A DNA stretch of 64,000 bases from Emticicia aquatilis (lineage in GTDB: Bacteria > Bacteroidota > Bacteroidia > Cytophagales > Spirosomataceae). The notes under the pieces were generated by a model. The model was not told where the DNA came from. It did not search any database and saw only the letters and a list, made by a program, of their open reading frames with translations. Position 1 is the stretch's first letter. Each line of letters starts with the position of its first letter. This document shows, one piece after another, positions 42,627-50,889 of this stretch. Where the stretch lies: contig NZ_BMKK01000001.1 of NCBI RefSeq assembly GCF_014644295.1, positions 310,001 to 374,000 of the forward strand, in the 5' to 3' direction. A program made the translations under genes and the position numbers.

Positions 42627-43667
42627 TTACCCCAAAGTTATCTTACCCAGTGTATCGGTATCCATTTCAGTAAACCACAAATTTCCGTCCATTCCCATGC
42701 GTATGCGGTGCATCATGGTTCGTTGTGAGGGTGTTTTGTACCAAAAAATCGGCACACCAGCAATATCTCCGTTCGGCGATTGGCGGATAGACTTATCAAA
42801 CTTCACCACATAATCATTTTCAGCTACTGACTGTTGCATTGTAGCCATATCATGATGGTCCATGCTCATCGGTGCATCGTGTTTTACGTAGCATTGTACC
42901 CAAATATTTCCTTCATTATCGAACGAAAGTGAACCTAAAATAACATTTTTCTGAACCATCGGCACACTAAATTCAGTGATATTACCATCCATATCAATTC
43001 GTCCGATTTTATTCCCTGCCTCTTCCGTAAACCACATAAAAGGCTCAGATGGGTCTGGTATGATAGCAATCGGGCGGCTATTGGCAGTTGGAATTGGGAA
43101 TTCTGTCACAACACCATCTTTGGTAGCGTTGTAAATTTTATTACCCAACAATTGCGTTCCCCACATCTTTTTATCAGGTACATTATAAGGTCCAGCCGAA
43201 AGAAAAATCGGCATAGCAGCCAATTGAGGTAACTCAAAATGCTCGACTGTTCCGTTAGGGTTAATCTTGCCCAGCGTGCTTGTTCGTTTTCCTGTAAACC
43301 AAATCGTTTCGCCGTCGGCGTCAAGTCCAATTCCGTGCGGTGCAGGGTTTATCGGAGTTTTTGCTCCTTGCGTGTACATTCGTACATCAACCGACTGCAC
43401 GATATTGAAATCTTTATCCAAACACACCACTCTACCCTCAAATTCAAACGACACCCAAAGTCGGCCTTTGGCATCAATCAATAAGCCATGCGGGCCGGGA
43501 TTTCCCTGAAACTGATGAAAAGTTATGTGGCCATCGTAAGTTACTTTTGCCAAACAATTCATATTTTGTCCCGTAACATAAATACCCGAAGCATCGCAGA
43601 CAAGCTCGTGCGTGGACATCTTACTTGCAGAAGGCCAATTTAATTTATATTCTGTGATAGTATTCAT
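42627..43667 (-). CDS. Virginiamycin B lyase (Vgb)-like beta-propeller protein
   Basis: A 346-residue protein of propeller repeats: PGPHGLLIDAKGRLWVSFE, PAPHGIGLDADGETIWFTG, MWFTEEAGNKIGRIDMDGNI and DGNLWFTEMDTDTLGKITLG. These match streptogramin lyase-like seven-bladed propellers. No signal peptide, so cytoplasmic unless exported otherwise. Most family members are not antibiotic lyases, and the streptogramin-specific active-site residues cannot be confirmed here, so a resistance role should not be assumed. It stands alone on the minus strand. Confidence 0.82.
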   Translation of the reverse strand: MNTITEYKLNWPSASKMSTHELVCDASGIYVTGQNMNCLAKVTYDGHITFHQFQGNPGPHGLLIDAKGRLWVSFEFEGRVVCLDKDFNIVQSVDVRMYTQGAKTPINPAPHGIGLDADGETIWFTGKRTSTLGKINPNGTVEHFELPQLAAMPIFLSAGPYNVPDKKMWGTQLLGNKIYNATKDGVVTEFPIPTANSRPIAIIPDPSEPFMWFTEEAGNKIGRIDMDGNITEFSVPMVQKNVILGSLSFDNEGNIWVQCYVKHDAPMSMDHHDMATMQQSVAENDYVVKFDKSIRQSPNGDIAGVPIFWYKTPSQRTMMHRIRMGMDGNLWFTEMDTDTLGKITLG

Positions 43668-43807
43668 GGTTTTTAGATACTTTTCTGATTAAATTTACAA
43701 GACACAAATTAGCATTTCTTTCTCAGAATATTCATACGTACAAATGCTTGAATTCAAAAATAGGTATTTATACGGGGTAAATAATTTCACCATTCAATCA
43801 TACAGTC

Positions 43808-44422
43808 ATGCTAAAAAATATCTTCTTCGATTTATTGAAAAAATATACCAATGATGAAAGTTTGGTCAGTAAATTTTGGTCGGAAATAGAGGAAAACTAT
43901 ACAAATCGCAAAAGGTATTATCATACTTTAGAGCATCTTGAAAATTTATTTCAGATGCTTACACCCATCAAAACCAAAATCAAAGATTGGGATACGCTAC
44001 TTTTTACGCTATTTTATCATGATGTAATTTATAATGCAACGAAAAGTGATAACGAAGAAAAAAGTGCCGAACTGGCGATTGTAAGAATGCAAACAATCGG
44101 AATCGAAAAATCTCAAATTGAGCAATGCAAAGCTCAGATTTTAGCTACAAAAAAACATCTTCCAAACGCCAATTCTGATACAAATTACTTCACCGATGCC
44201 GATTTATCAGTACTGGGACAAGACTGGGAAACGTATATCAATTACTACAAAAATGTAAGAAAAGAATATGCCATTTACCCAAATATCATCTACAATACTG
44301 GCCGAAAAAAGGTTTTAAAACACTTTCTTGCAATGGATAGCATCTACAAAACAGACTATTTCTATCAAGAATTTGAGCAAAAAGCCAAAGAAAACTTAGC
44401 ACGAGAATTGGGATTGCTTTAA
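43808..44422 (+). CDS. HD-superfamily metal-dependent phosphohydrolase
   Basis: A 204-residue all-helical protein: RYYHTLEHLENLFQML (about 38-53) gives the first histidines, FYHDVIYNATKSDNEEKSAELA (about 75-96) the H-D pair and conserved acids, and TDADLSVLG (about 137-145) the last aspartate. This is the group often mislabelled as NMDA-receptor subunit-like. Expected activity is on nucleotides or phosphomonoesters; substrate unknown. Cytoplasmic, single gene. Confidence 0.85.
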   Translation: MLKNIFFDLLKKYTNDESLVSKFWSEIEENYTNRKRYYHTLEHLENLFQMLTPIKTKIKDWDTLLFTLFYHDVIYNATKSDNEEKSAELAIVRMQTIGIEKSQIEQCKAQILATKKHLPNANSDTNYFTDADLSVLGQDWETYINYYKNVRKEYAIYPNIIYNTGRKKVLKHFLAMDSIYKTDYFYQEFEQKAKENLARELGLL

Positions 44423-44518
44423 ATTTTTAGGAATAAATACGCACATAGATTTATCAAAGTCTCACGATTATTTCTAACTTGCTTAACAATATTCAACGCC
44501 TAAAAATACCTTCATTCA

Positions 44519-45802
44519 ATGGAAACTCTCATCAATCGCCGTGATTTTATGCGGCAAACCAGCCTTGCTGCTCTGGGCTTGGCTTTTACTCCAACTTTTG
44601 CCAGAAAAGTATCACCCAGCGACCGCCTACGAGTAGCTCACATCGGCATCAATGGCATGGGAACTCAGCACCTTAAATGGTTTGCGAATCTGCCCGAAGT
44701 TGAAGTAGTTGGCTTGTGCGATTTAGACAAAAATCATCTGGCCAAAGCCCAAAAAGTTCTTCAAGAAATACACCCCGACAATAAAGCCCAAACTTACGAA
44801 GATTTCAGGTATCTGCTCGAACGCAAAGACGTTGATGCAATTACCTGTGCTACGCCCGACCACTGGCACTCGCAGGTAGCAATTATGGCCTTTCAGGCAG
44901 GAAAAGACGTTTATGGCGAAAAACCGCTCTCGTATAATGTGCGAGAAGGGCAACAAATGCTAAAAGCCATGAAGAAATACGACCGAATTTTTCAGCTTGG
45001 CACGCAAATACACGCAGGCGAAAATTACCACCGAGTGGCCGAAATCATACAATCGGGGGCAATCGGTAAAGTAAAAACGGTAAGATTATGGAAAACAGGT
45101 TTTCCACCAGTTTTGGGGCCATCAAATTACCAAACGCCACCCGCCAATCTCAACTGGGATATGTGGCTGGGGCCAGCCCCCTACTCGCAATACACTCCCG
45201 AGCGATGCCATTTTACGTACCGCTATTTTCTTGACTATTCGGGTGGCGTTTTCCAAGACTTTTGGTGCCATATTGCCGATGTAGTCTGGTGGGCAATCGA
45301 CCCGAAAAACCTCACTCGTATCAGTGCTAAAGGTGAAGCCCCCGAAGGAACGGGCGATGCTCCGAAATGGATTGACATTGAATATGATTTTGAAGACCTC
45401 AAACTCTATTGGACATCAACTCCCCCAAATGTTCCAGGAGCGGAAAAACGTGGCATCGGTGCATATTTTGAGGGCGAAAAAGGCACATTGATTTGTGATT
45501 ATAGCAGTAAAGAGATAACAATTAATGGTGTAACGATGACAGATATTCCCGAAATTCCAAAAACAATTATACGCTCGACAGGACACCAGCAGAACTTCGT
45601 GACGGCCGTAAAAAACCGTACACAACCACAATCGAACCTTGAATACGCACGAAAAATGACAATGCCAATGCACTTGGGGCTGATTTCGTATCGTCTGGGG
45701 AGAGAACTTCATTGGAATCCTAAAAAAGAAAAATTCCGCCATGATGCCGATGCCAATACTCTACTTTCGAGAGAACCCCGCAAAGGTTGGGATTTAGTTT
45801 AA
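44519..45802 (+). CDS. Tat-exported Gfo/Idh/MocA family oxidoreductase
   Basis: A 427-residue protein with a twin-arginine signal (NRRDFMRQTSLAALGL, about 6-21) followed by a Gfo/Idh/MocA Rossmann domain (VAHIGINGMGTQHLKW; YGEKPLSYNVREG) and a C-terminal domain with GPAPYSQYTPERCHF and YSGGVFQDFWCHIADVVWWAID. Tat export of a folded, NAD-loaded dehydrogenase is characteristic of Bacteroidota and Planctomycetes glycan catabolism. Exact substrate unknown. Followed 23 bp later by a small lipoprotein gene. Confidence 0.9.
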   Translation: METLINRRDFMRQTSLAALGLAFTPTFARKVSPSDRLRVAHIGINGMGTQHLKWFANLPEVEVVGLCDLDKNHLAKAQKVLQEIHPDNKAQTYEDFRYLLERKDVDAITCATPDHWHSQVAIMAFQAGKDVYGEKPLSYNVREGQQMLKAMKKYDRIFQLGTQIHAGENYHRVAEIIQSGAIGKVKTVRLWKTGFPPVLGPSNYQTPPANLNWDMWLGPAPYSQYTPERCHFTYRYFLDYSGGVFQDFWCHIADVVWWAIDPKNLTRISAKGEAPEGTGDAPKWIDIEYDFEDLKLYWTSTPPNVPGAEKRGIGAYFEGEKGTLICDYSSKEITINGVTMTDIPEIPKTIIRSTGHQQNFVTAVKNRTQPQSNLEYARKMTMPMHLGLISYRLGRELHWNPKKEKFRHDADANTLLSREPRKGWDLV

Positions 45803-45825
45803 TTCACCATCAAATAATCACCACA

Positions 45826-46200
45826 ATGAAAACAATTATCACAATTCTTGCTGTATTTTTCCTTGTTTCTTGCGGAAATAATGAAGAACTCGAAAATCTA
45901 AAAAAAGAAAATGCGGCCTTAGCTGCTCAAGTAAAAGCACTCAAAGAAGGTGTAAATGCCAAAGGCCCGAAGTATATGCTCAAACTTCGATTGAAGCAGT
46001 CACATCTTTCATTAAGCATCAAAAAGCATATTAAAGATGCCGTAAATGCAATAGAATTTGAGTTGCCAGTCGATAAAGAATTTTATGATTCGGTTTCGGA
46101 AGGAACGGAAATCATTGATAAATTCCGCTTCGGCTCAATGGTTTTATACGGCAGTTTGGGCGATTGGGAAATGACTGTGAAGGAGAAATATGTGAAGTGA
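45826..46200 (+). CDS. Small lipoprotein with N-terminal coiled coil
   Basis: A 124-residue lipoprotein: lipobox LVSC (C17 or so), a coiled coil (NEELENLKKENAALAAQVKALKEG, about 20-43, in short form), then a folded part with LRLKQSHLSLSIKKHIKDAVNA and a beta-rich end. No family recognised. ATG 45826 is used; an earlier start at 45787 lies in the previous gene's end. Its stop codon runs directly into the first copy of the dispersed repeat. Confidence 0.72.
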   Translation: MKTIITILAVFFLVSCGNNEELENLKKENAALAAQVKALKEGVNAKGPKYMLKLRLKQSHLSLSIKKHIKDAVNAIEFELPVDKEFYDSVSEGTEIIDKFRFGSMVLYGSLGDWEMTVKEKYVK

Positions 46201-46250
46201 TGCCTTCGACTCCGCTCAGGCACCGAAAATTCGACTCCGCTCAGGCATCG
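46201..46250. repeat. Two tandem copies of the GCCT-loop-AGGC repeat
   Basis: TGCCTTCGACTCCGCTCAGG (46201-46220) and TTCGACTCCGCTCAGGCATC (46230-46249) lie head to tail right after the lipoprotein stop codon. Each can fold with a GCCT/AGGC stem. They form the left edge of the repeat cluster around the GIY-YIG gene. Confidence 0.8.
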
Positions 46251-46302
46251 AATCACTTCGCTCTTGGAATATATAAATACGACTCAAAAATTTAACATTA
46301 AT

Positions 46303-46333
46303 TTTTCTCGGTGCTTAAGCGGAGCCGAAGGCA
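46303..46333. repeat. Inverted diverged copy of the GCCT-loop-AGGC repeat
   Basis: TCGGTGCTTAAGCGGAGCCG and the following AAGGCA are the reverse complement of the copies at 46201-46250 with a few changes, so the two could pair across about 80 bp. It ends 27 bp before the GIY-YIG start. Confidence 0.7.
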
Positions 46334-46359
46334 TCAAGAAAAACACTTTTGAAAACTTT

Positions 46360-46740
46360 ATGCGTGGCTTCATGTACATTTTAGAATGTTTTGATGGTAG
46401 CTATTATACTGGTAGTACTGTCAATCTCGAACTTCGGATTCAGCAACACCAAAATGGAGAGGGTTCAAATCATACTCGAAAGCATCGCCCAGTAAAACTT
46501 GTTTGTTATGAAGAGTTTGACAGAATTGACGAAGCTTTTCTCAGAGAGAAACAGATTCAAAAATGGAGTAGAAAAAAGAAAGAAGCTTTAACCAAAGGTA
46601 ATATTGAGGTACTGCATAAACTTGCAGAGTGCCGAAATGAAAGTCATTATTTGAACGCTGCCTTCGACTCCGCTCATGCACCGAACGACTCCGCTCAGGT
46701 AGCAAATCACTCGACCCAACGACCAGATATTTTCGAATAA
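46360..46740 (+). CDS. GIY-YIG endonuclease-like protein with repeat-encoded tail
   Basis: A 126-residue protein: a compact GIY-YIG domain (about 4-90) with MYILECFDGSYYTGSTVNLE, RIQQHQNGEGSNHTRKHRP and the catalytic-type glutamate in EAFLREKQIQKW. It is of the short UvrC-N/COG2827 kind. ATG 46360 or 46372 is likely; upstream in-frame starts run through repeat DNA. The last 27 or so residues (AAFDSAHAPNDSAQVANHS) are simply the dispersed repeat read in frame, so the repeat has entered or extended the gene. It is flanked by further copies on both sides. Confidence 0.82.
   Translation: MRGFMYILECFDGSYYTGSTVNLELRIQQHQNGEGSNHTRKHRPVKLVCYEEFDRIDEAFLREKQIQKWSRKKKEALTKGNIEVLHKLAECRNESHYLNAAFDSAHAPNDSAQVANHSTQRPDIFE
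46659..46700. repeat. Two GCCT-loop-AGGC repeat copies inside the GIY-YIG coding region
   Basis: TGCCTTCGACTCCGCTCATG (46659-46678) and a shorter CGACTCCGCTCAGGT (46686-46700) are in frame at the 3' end of the nuclease gene and encode its Ala/Asp/Ser-rich tail. Confidence 0.8.
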
Positions 46741-46754
46741 ACAGCAAAACTAAA

Positions 46755-46830
46755 CGCTTTTGGTTAAAATCGGTGCCTGAGCGGATCGGACAGCCGAAGC
46801 TGTCGAAGGCCTGATTTTAACAAAAAAGCG
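46755..46830. repeat. Composite hairpin with an interrupted repeat copy
   Basis: Nested pairings: CGCTTTT/AAAAGCG (46755-46761, 46824-46830), GTTAAAATC/GATTTTAAC (46763-46771, 46813-46821), GCCT/AGGC (46774-46777, 46807-46810) and an inner GACAGC-CGAA-GCTGTC. Compared with intact copies, 16 bp including the inner hairpin are inserted in the loop. Confidence 0.7.
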
Positions 46831-46867
46831 AAGCAAAAGTCTCGAAAAACTTCCACTTCGCTTTTTT
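46822..46867. terminator. Bidirectional terminator between GIY-YIG and the helicase gene
   Basis: A 12-bp perfect stem (AAAAAAGCGAAG/CTTCGCTTTTTT) with a 22-nt loop. T-runs on either strand suit the convergent genes. It shares bases with the composite hairpin, so the two folds exclude each other. Confidence 0.75.
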
Positions 46868-46909
46868 ATTTATCAGTCGGCGAACTAAAAGTTCGCACCA
46901 CAGTTAATA

Positions 46910-48655
46910 TTACTTAGCAACTTCCATGCTCACTTGGCGAGCATTGATAGTTTTGCCTTGCATTCCTTCTAATACACGCTTTACATCTGCTTGCGGTACT
47001 TCAACAAAACTAAATTTGTCGTAAATATCAATTTGTCCAATCGCACGACCCGCAATACGAGTTTCTGAAGTGATTGCACCTACAATATGATTTGGAGCAA
47101 CGTTATCTTTGCGGCCTAAGCTCAAAAACAAACGTACCATGTCAGCATTACCTGAGCCACGTCCACCTTCCTGACGTCTTTCTCTTGGCTCGAAACGACG
47201 CTCACGTTGTTGGAATCCACCGTCACGTCCGCCATCACGACCACCTTCTCTACGTCCGTATGGAGCTCTTGAGTCACGGCTGTTTCCGCCAAATCTTGCA
47301 TCTCTATCGCCACCTCTTGCCTCACGGAAAGTATCAGATAATTGATGGTCAGCAAATTCGCTCTTCACTTCACCTACTTGCATTTTAATCAAAGCAGCCA
47401 TGATTTGTGCATCAGAATAACCTTCTTCGCTCAATTGTGCAATAATTCCATCGTAAGTAGTATCAACACCTGCTGTAAGGGTTTCTTTTACTTGGTCAAC
47501 AAATCTCTGGTGACGAGTTTTCACTAACTCAGCATAAGTCGGGATAACACCTTGTTCGATTTTTGCTTTTGTATAGTTTTCGATTCCACGCAAAGCACCA
47601 CGCTCACGAGCCGAAATAAACATAAATGCTTTTCCAGTCTTTCCAGCACGGCCAGTACGACCGATACGGTGAACGTAATATTCTAAATCTTGCGGTACAT
47701 CGTAGTTGAATACTGCATCAACACCCGATACGTCGATACCACGAGCAGCTACGTCGGTTGCAACCAAGATTGTGGTTGTACCAGCACGGAATTTACTCAT
47801 TACTTGCGTACGTACTTGCTGACGCATATCGCCGTGTAGGCCTTCGGCAGCATAGCCACGAATCTGTAAATCACTTACGATTTCATCAACTTTCGATTTT
47901 GTATTGGCAAATACCAACATCAATTTCAAGTTATGAACATCAATCAAACGAGTCATTACTTCCATTTTCGCTTCACGACGAACCGAGAAATAAAACTGTT
48001 CAATGTTTGCGTTTGAAACCTCTGTTTTCAAAGTACGAACGATTTCAGGATTTTTCTGGAAACGTTTCGCAATCGAAAGGATTTCTGGTGACATTGTTGC
48101 CGAGAATAACACTGTTTGACGCTCTTCTGGTGCGAAAGACAAGATTTTTTCGATATCTTCTCTGAAGCCCATGTTAAGCATTTCGTCAGCTTCATCTAAA
48201 ATCGCCAACTTAATATCGCTCAATATTAAGGTCTTGCGGTCGATGTGGTCCATGATACGGCCAGGTGTTCCGACCACAATTTGTGAACCTTTTTTCAAAG
48301 CCAAAAACTGACGCTCATACGACTCACCACCATAAATGGCAGCCACGTTGAGGCCTCTTTTGTACTTTGCTAATTTCTGGATTTGTTCTTTTACTTGGAG
48401 AGCCAACTCACGAGTTGGACACATTACTAATACTTGTGTGCTTTTGCTATCAACATCAACTGCTTCGATTGCAGGGATACCAAATGCCGCTGTTTTACCT
48501 GTACCTGTCTGAGCCTGTCCGATGAAATCACCACCACGCATTACAACTGGGATACCTTGTGCTTGAATTGGAGTTGTGTACTCGAAACCCATTTCTTCAA
48601 CTGCACGAAGGATGTACTCTGATACTGGAAGGTCAGAAAATTTTACTTGTTCCAT
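46910..48655 (-). CDS. DEAD-box RNA helicase with DbpA-like RNA-binding domain
   Basis: A 581-residue helicase: Q motif (TTPIQAQGIP, about 27-36), Walker A AQTGTGKT (about 47-54), DEAD (VLDEADEML, about 150-158), SAT (about 184-186) and HRIGRTGRAG (about 331-340). An Arg/Gly/Asp-rich linker (about 440-500) leads to a DbpA-type RNA-binding domain (about 505-580). This is the DeaD/CsdA-like plan for ribosome assembly and cold-shock RNA unwinding in the cytoplasm. It has a strong promoter about 200 bp upstream, which implies a long leader. Confidence 0.94.
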   Translation of the reverse strand: MEQVKFSDLPVSEYILRAVEEMGFEYTTPIQAQGIPVVMRGGDFIGQAQTGTGKTAAFGIPAIEAVDVDSKSTQVLVMCPTRELALQVKEQIQKLAKYKRGLNVAAIYGGESYERQFLALKKGSQIVVGTPGRIMDHIDRKTLILSDIKLAILDEADEMLNMGFREDIEKILSFAPEERQTVLFSATMSPEILSIAKRFQKNPEIVRTLKTEVSNANIEQFYFSVRREAKMEVMTRLIDVHNLKLMLVFANTKSKVDEIVSDLQIRGYAAEGLHGDMRQQVRTQVMSKFRAGTTTILVATDVAARGIDVSGVDAVFNYDVPQDLEYYVHRIGRTGRAGKTGKAFMFISARERGALRGIENYTKAKIEQGVIPTYAELVKTRHQRFVDQVKETLTAGVDTTYDGIIAQLSEEGYSDAQIMAALIKMQVGEVKSEFADHQLSDTFREARGGDRDARFGGNSRDSRAPYGRREGGRDGGRDGGFQQRERRFEPRERRQEGGRGSGNADMVRLFLSLGRKDNVAPNHIVGAITSETRIAGRAIGQIDIYDKFSFVEVPQADVKRVLEGMQGKTINARQVSMEVAK

Positions 48656-48853
48656 TAAGGATAAAATGTTTTAGTCGGAACGTACACTGTCGTCCTCACG
48701 CAAAACCGTGGATTGCCCCGATAGCCGAAAAAAAATGATAAAGCGAACGATGAGAACCATCCGTTGCTGCCCTGAAAGGAAATTGAATGAAGAGAAACTT
48801 CAAAACGATTTTTATTGACGCAGAGGCCCGATAACGGATGTGCCTTTTTTAAT
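48656..48853 (-). promoter_or_regulatory. Long 5' leader of the DEAD-box helicase gene
   Basis: From the predicted start near 48854 to the ATG there are about 200 nt without an open frame. CATCCGTT (48758-48765) and AACGGATG (48833-48840) can pair over 67 nt, and a short A-rich stretch lies near the middle. Long structured leaders controlling cold-shock DEAD-box genes are known in other bacteria; regulation here is inferred. Confidence 0.5.
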
Positions 48854-48860
48854 ACAGTCG

Positions 48861-48891
48861 CAAAATTACGGCCAATATTTTTATAAAGCAA
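48861..48891 (-). promoter_or_regulatory. Promoter of the DEAD-box helicase gene
   Basis: On the minus strand TTG (48889-48891), 20 nt, then TAATTTTG (48861-48868), an exact TANNTTTG match. Confidence 0.62.
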
Positions 48892-49324
48892 GTGTTTGCA
48901 AGAAAGTTTGTATTTTTTTTAGACGGCTCACTAAAGTCTGCTATCGAAACCCACATATTTATTGACATAAAGGCAATATAAATACTTATTTATAAGGTAT
49001 TTCTCGGCAAAACAACAATAGTCTTGAAACGACAATATATATAACTTTTTCAAGATTAAAGAATTTTATTTGGGCATATGATATTTACACAAAATTCTGA
49101 TTTATGCTTTTAAAAGAATACAGTTGAAGATTTGGTAAGTATTTAAAGCGAAAACTTCTAAACTATTTTTATATTTCTTCATACAGCTTATCAATGTTTT
49201 AGGAGGTAATTATCAATAGTTTCACAACAAATATTATTTTTACTTTTCTTTTGGTTTCTTTAAGCCTAAAAAACTTAGAATAATATAAACTTAAAACTAT
49301 TTCACCCTCAATCCTTTCTCTATT
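48892..49324. other. AT-rich non-coding stretch between divergent genes
   Basis: About 430 bp with no credible frame or RNA gene. It contains an isolated AGGAGGTAAT at 49201-49210, a near-perfect Shine-Dalgarno sequence not followed by ATG or GTG at a usual distance. It presumably holds the upstream signals of the DUF2911 gene, but I found no clear TANNTTTG box. Confidence 0.5.
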
Positions 49325-50437
49325 ATGAAAAAAGTACTCCTTTTAGCGATTAATTTACTGTGCATACTTCAACTTGCACAAGCACAATTAGATTTACCTG
49401 CATCGGCCAATAACCCAAGAGCTACCGTTTCGGAAGAAGTTGGTATAACGTCTATTACTATCAAATACAGTCGCCCCGATGTAAATAAGCGTGAAGGCAA
49501 AATTTATGGTGATGGAAACCCCGTAACTTATGGTTTTTCGTCGGCTAACTTTTCTACGGGTAAGAATAACTCGCCGTGGAGAGCTGGTGCAAACGAGTGT
49601 ACGACAATTACATTTGAACATGATGTAAAAGTAGAAGGTCAGCCCATCAAAGCTGGTACTTACGGAATCTTCATGGCAATGGGTGCTGAGAATGTAACAG
49701 TAATTTTCTCGAAACAAACCGAAGCATGGGGCAGCTTTAGCTATGACGAAAAAGATGATGTTCTGAGAGTAAATGTAAAACCAGTGGCTTTGGATAAAAG
49801 CGTAGAATGGCTCAAATATGAGTTTATTGAGCATAAAGAAAAGTCGTGTGTGATAGCCATGCAATGGGAAAAAGTTTCGGTGCCATTTAGGGTTGAAGTA
49901 GATGTTGATAATATAGTTTTGGCAAGAATCAGAGAAGAATTAACAAGCCGTAAAGGTTTCAATCCGATACTTGTGATGTCGGCAGCACAGTATTGTTTTA
50001 GTAAAAATATCAATTTAGAAGAAGCTTTGGTGTGGAGCAAAAAAGCAGTAAGTGGTACTGGCGGACAAATAACTTTTGTCACATTACGAAATTTAGCAAC
50101 GGCCTACGAGAAATTAAATAGAATTTCGGAAGCAGATTCGGTAATGAATGAAGCCTTACAAATTGCTACAGCTAATCAATATACTACTTATGGTCGCCAG
50201 TTGATTGGGCAAAAACGTACCGACAAAGCAATGGACATATTTTTGGCATCGCAGAAGAGATATGGCGATGTATTGGGAGTAAATAGCGGTTTGATGAGTG
50301 GATATTCAGCCAAAGGTAAATTTATGGATGCCGTTAAATATGCCGAAATGGCCTTGAAACAAACACCAAATGAAGCAGCCAAGAAAGCCTTAGAAGCACA
50401 AATTGCCAAGTTGAAAGAAGGTAAAGATATTAATTAA
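49325..50437 (+). CDS. Secreted DUF2911 protein with C-terminal TPR-like region
   Basis: A 370-residue exported protein: signal peptide (1-20, ending QAQ), a DUF2911 domain (about 22-190) with SITIKYSRPDVNKREGKIYG, SPWRAGANECTTITFEHDV and KAGTYGIFMA, then TPR-like helices (about 235-365; ALVWSKKAVSGTGGQ, AYEKLNRISEADSVMNEAL, DAVKYAEMALKQTPNEAAK). DUF2911 proteins are common secreted Bacteroidota proteins of unknown function. Followed by a 12-bp hairpin. Confidence 0.9.
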   Translation: MKKVLLLAINLLCILQLAQAQLDLPASANNPRATVSEEVGITSITIKYSRPDVNKREGKIYGDGNPVTYGFSSANFSTGKNNSPWRAGANECTTITFEHDVKVEGQPIKAGTYGIFMAMGAENVTVIFSKQTEAWGSFSYDEKDDVLRVNVKPVALDKSVEWLKYEFIEHKEKSCVIAMQWEKVSVPFRVEVDVDNIVLARIREELTSRKGFNPILVMSAAQYCFSKNINLEEALVWSKKAVSGTGGQITFVTLRNLATAYEKLNRISEADSVMNEALQIATANQYTTYGRQLIGQKRTDKAMDIFLASQKRYGDVLGVNSGLMSGYSAKGKFMDAVKYAEMALKQTPNEAAKKALEAQIAKLKEGKDIN

Positions 50438-50451
50438 ACGTTGAATTGGTG

Positions 50452-50482
50452 TAGAGTTGCTCGTTGATTCCGAGCAACTCTA
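50452..50482 (+). terminator. Hairpin after the DUF2911 gene
   Basis: Perfect 12-bp stem TAGAGTTGCTCG/CGAGCAACTCTA with a 7-nt loop, 14 bp after the stop. No T-run follows, so termination may be partial. Confidence 0.6.
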
Positions 50483-50498
50483 TAACACTACAAAATCC

Positions 50499-50879
50499 AT
50501 GAAACGACTACTCAATATTGGGTTATTAGGTTTATTTCTCATTGGTTATTTAGAATGGGGAACAGACAAGCATACATTTATATTTCAGGCTGAATATGAG
50601 CTTTTTAGCAAAATCTTTGAGTCGCCATTGACATTCTTGCATCCTTTTATTTTAGTGCCATTATGCGGACAAATACTGTTTTTATATATCATCATAAAAG
50701 ATAGTACAAATGCACGCCTTAGGTTAATTGCAGTAGCTTCATTGAGCATTTTTATGCTATTTTTGTTATTTATTGGATTAATAAGTCAGAATTTTAAAAT
50801 TATAGCTTCGACACTTCCGTTTTTGATTGTAGCTACAATAATTGTTAAAACCAATTGGAAACGCACCTTTAACAGATAA
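50499..50879 (+). CDS. Small four-span membrane protein of unknown function
   Basis: A 126-residue protein with four hydrophobic segments (about 4-18, 44-65, 74-97, 102-118). No family recognised. The ATG at 50499 is chosen because the earlier in-frame ATG at 50457 lies inside the hairpin that follows the DUF2911 gene. It precedes the GNAT gene by 10 bp. Confidence 0.65.
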   Translation: MKRLLNIGLLGLFLIGYLEWGTDKHTFIFQAEYELFSKIFESPLTFLHPFILVPLCGQILFLYIIIKDSTNARLRLIAVASLSIFMLFLLFIGLISQNFKIIASTLPFLIVATIIVKTNWKRTFNR

Positions 50880-50889
50880 AATTTTAATC

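Noticed and set aside
42627-43667. Propeller protein as a streptogramin resistance gene
   Set aside because: Family resemblance alone does not show resistance; most chromosomal Vgb-like propellers have other roles and the active site could not be confirmed.
46201-46830. Repeat cluster as a CRISPR array
   Set aside because: Copies vary in orientation and spacing, lie partly in coding DNA, and have no uniform spacers or cas genes.
47758-48165. 135-residue plus-strand frame opposite the helicase
   Set aside because: Rich in His, Arg and Leu with no domain; it is the shadow of a conserved helicase coding region.
49394-49864. 156-residue minus-strand frame opposite the DUF2911 gene
   Set aside because: Cys/Phe/Tyr-rich, no start context and fully antisense to a well-supported gene.
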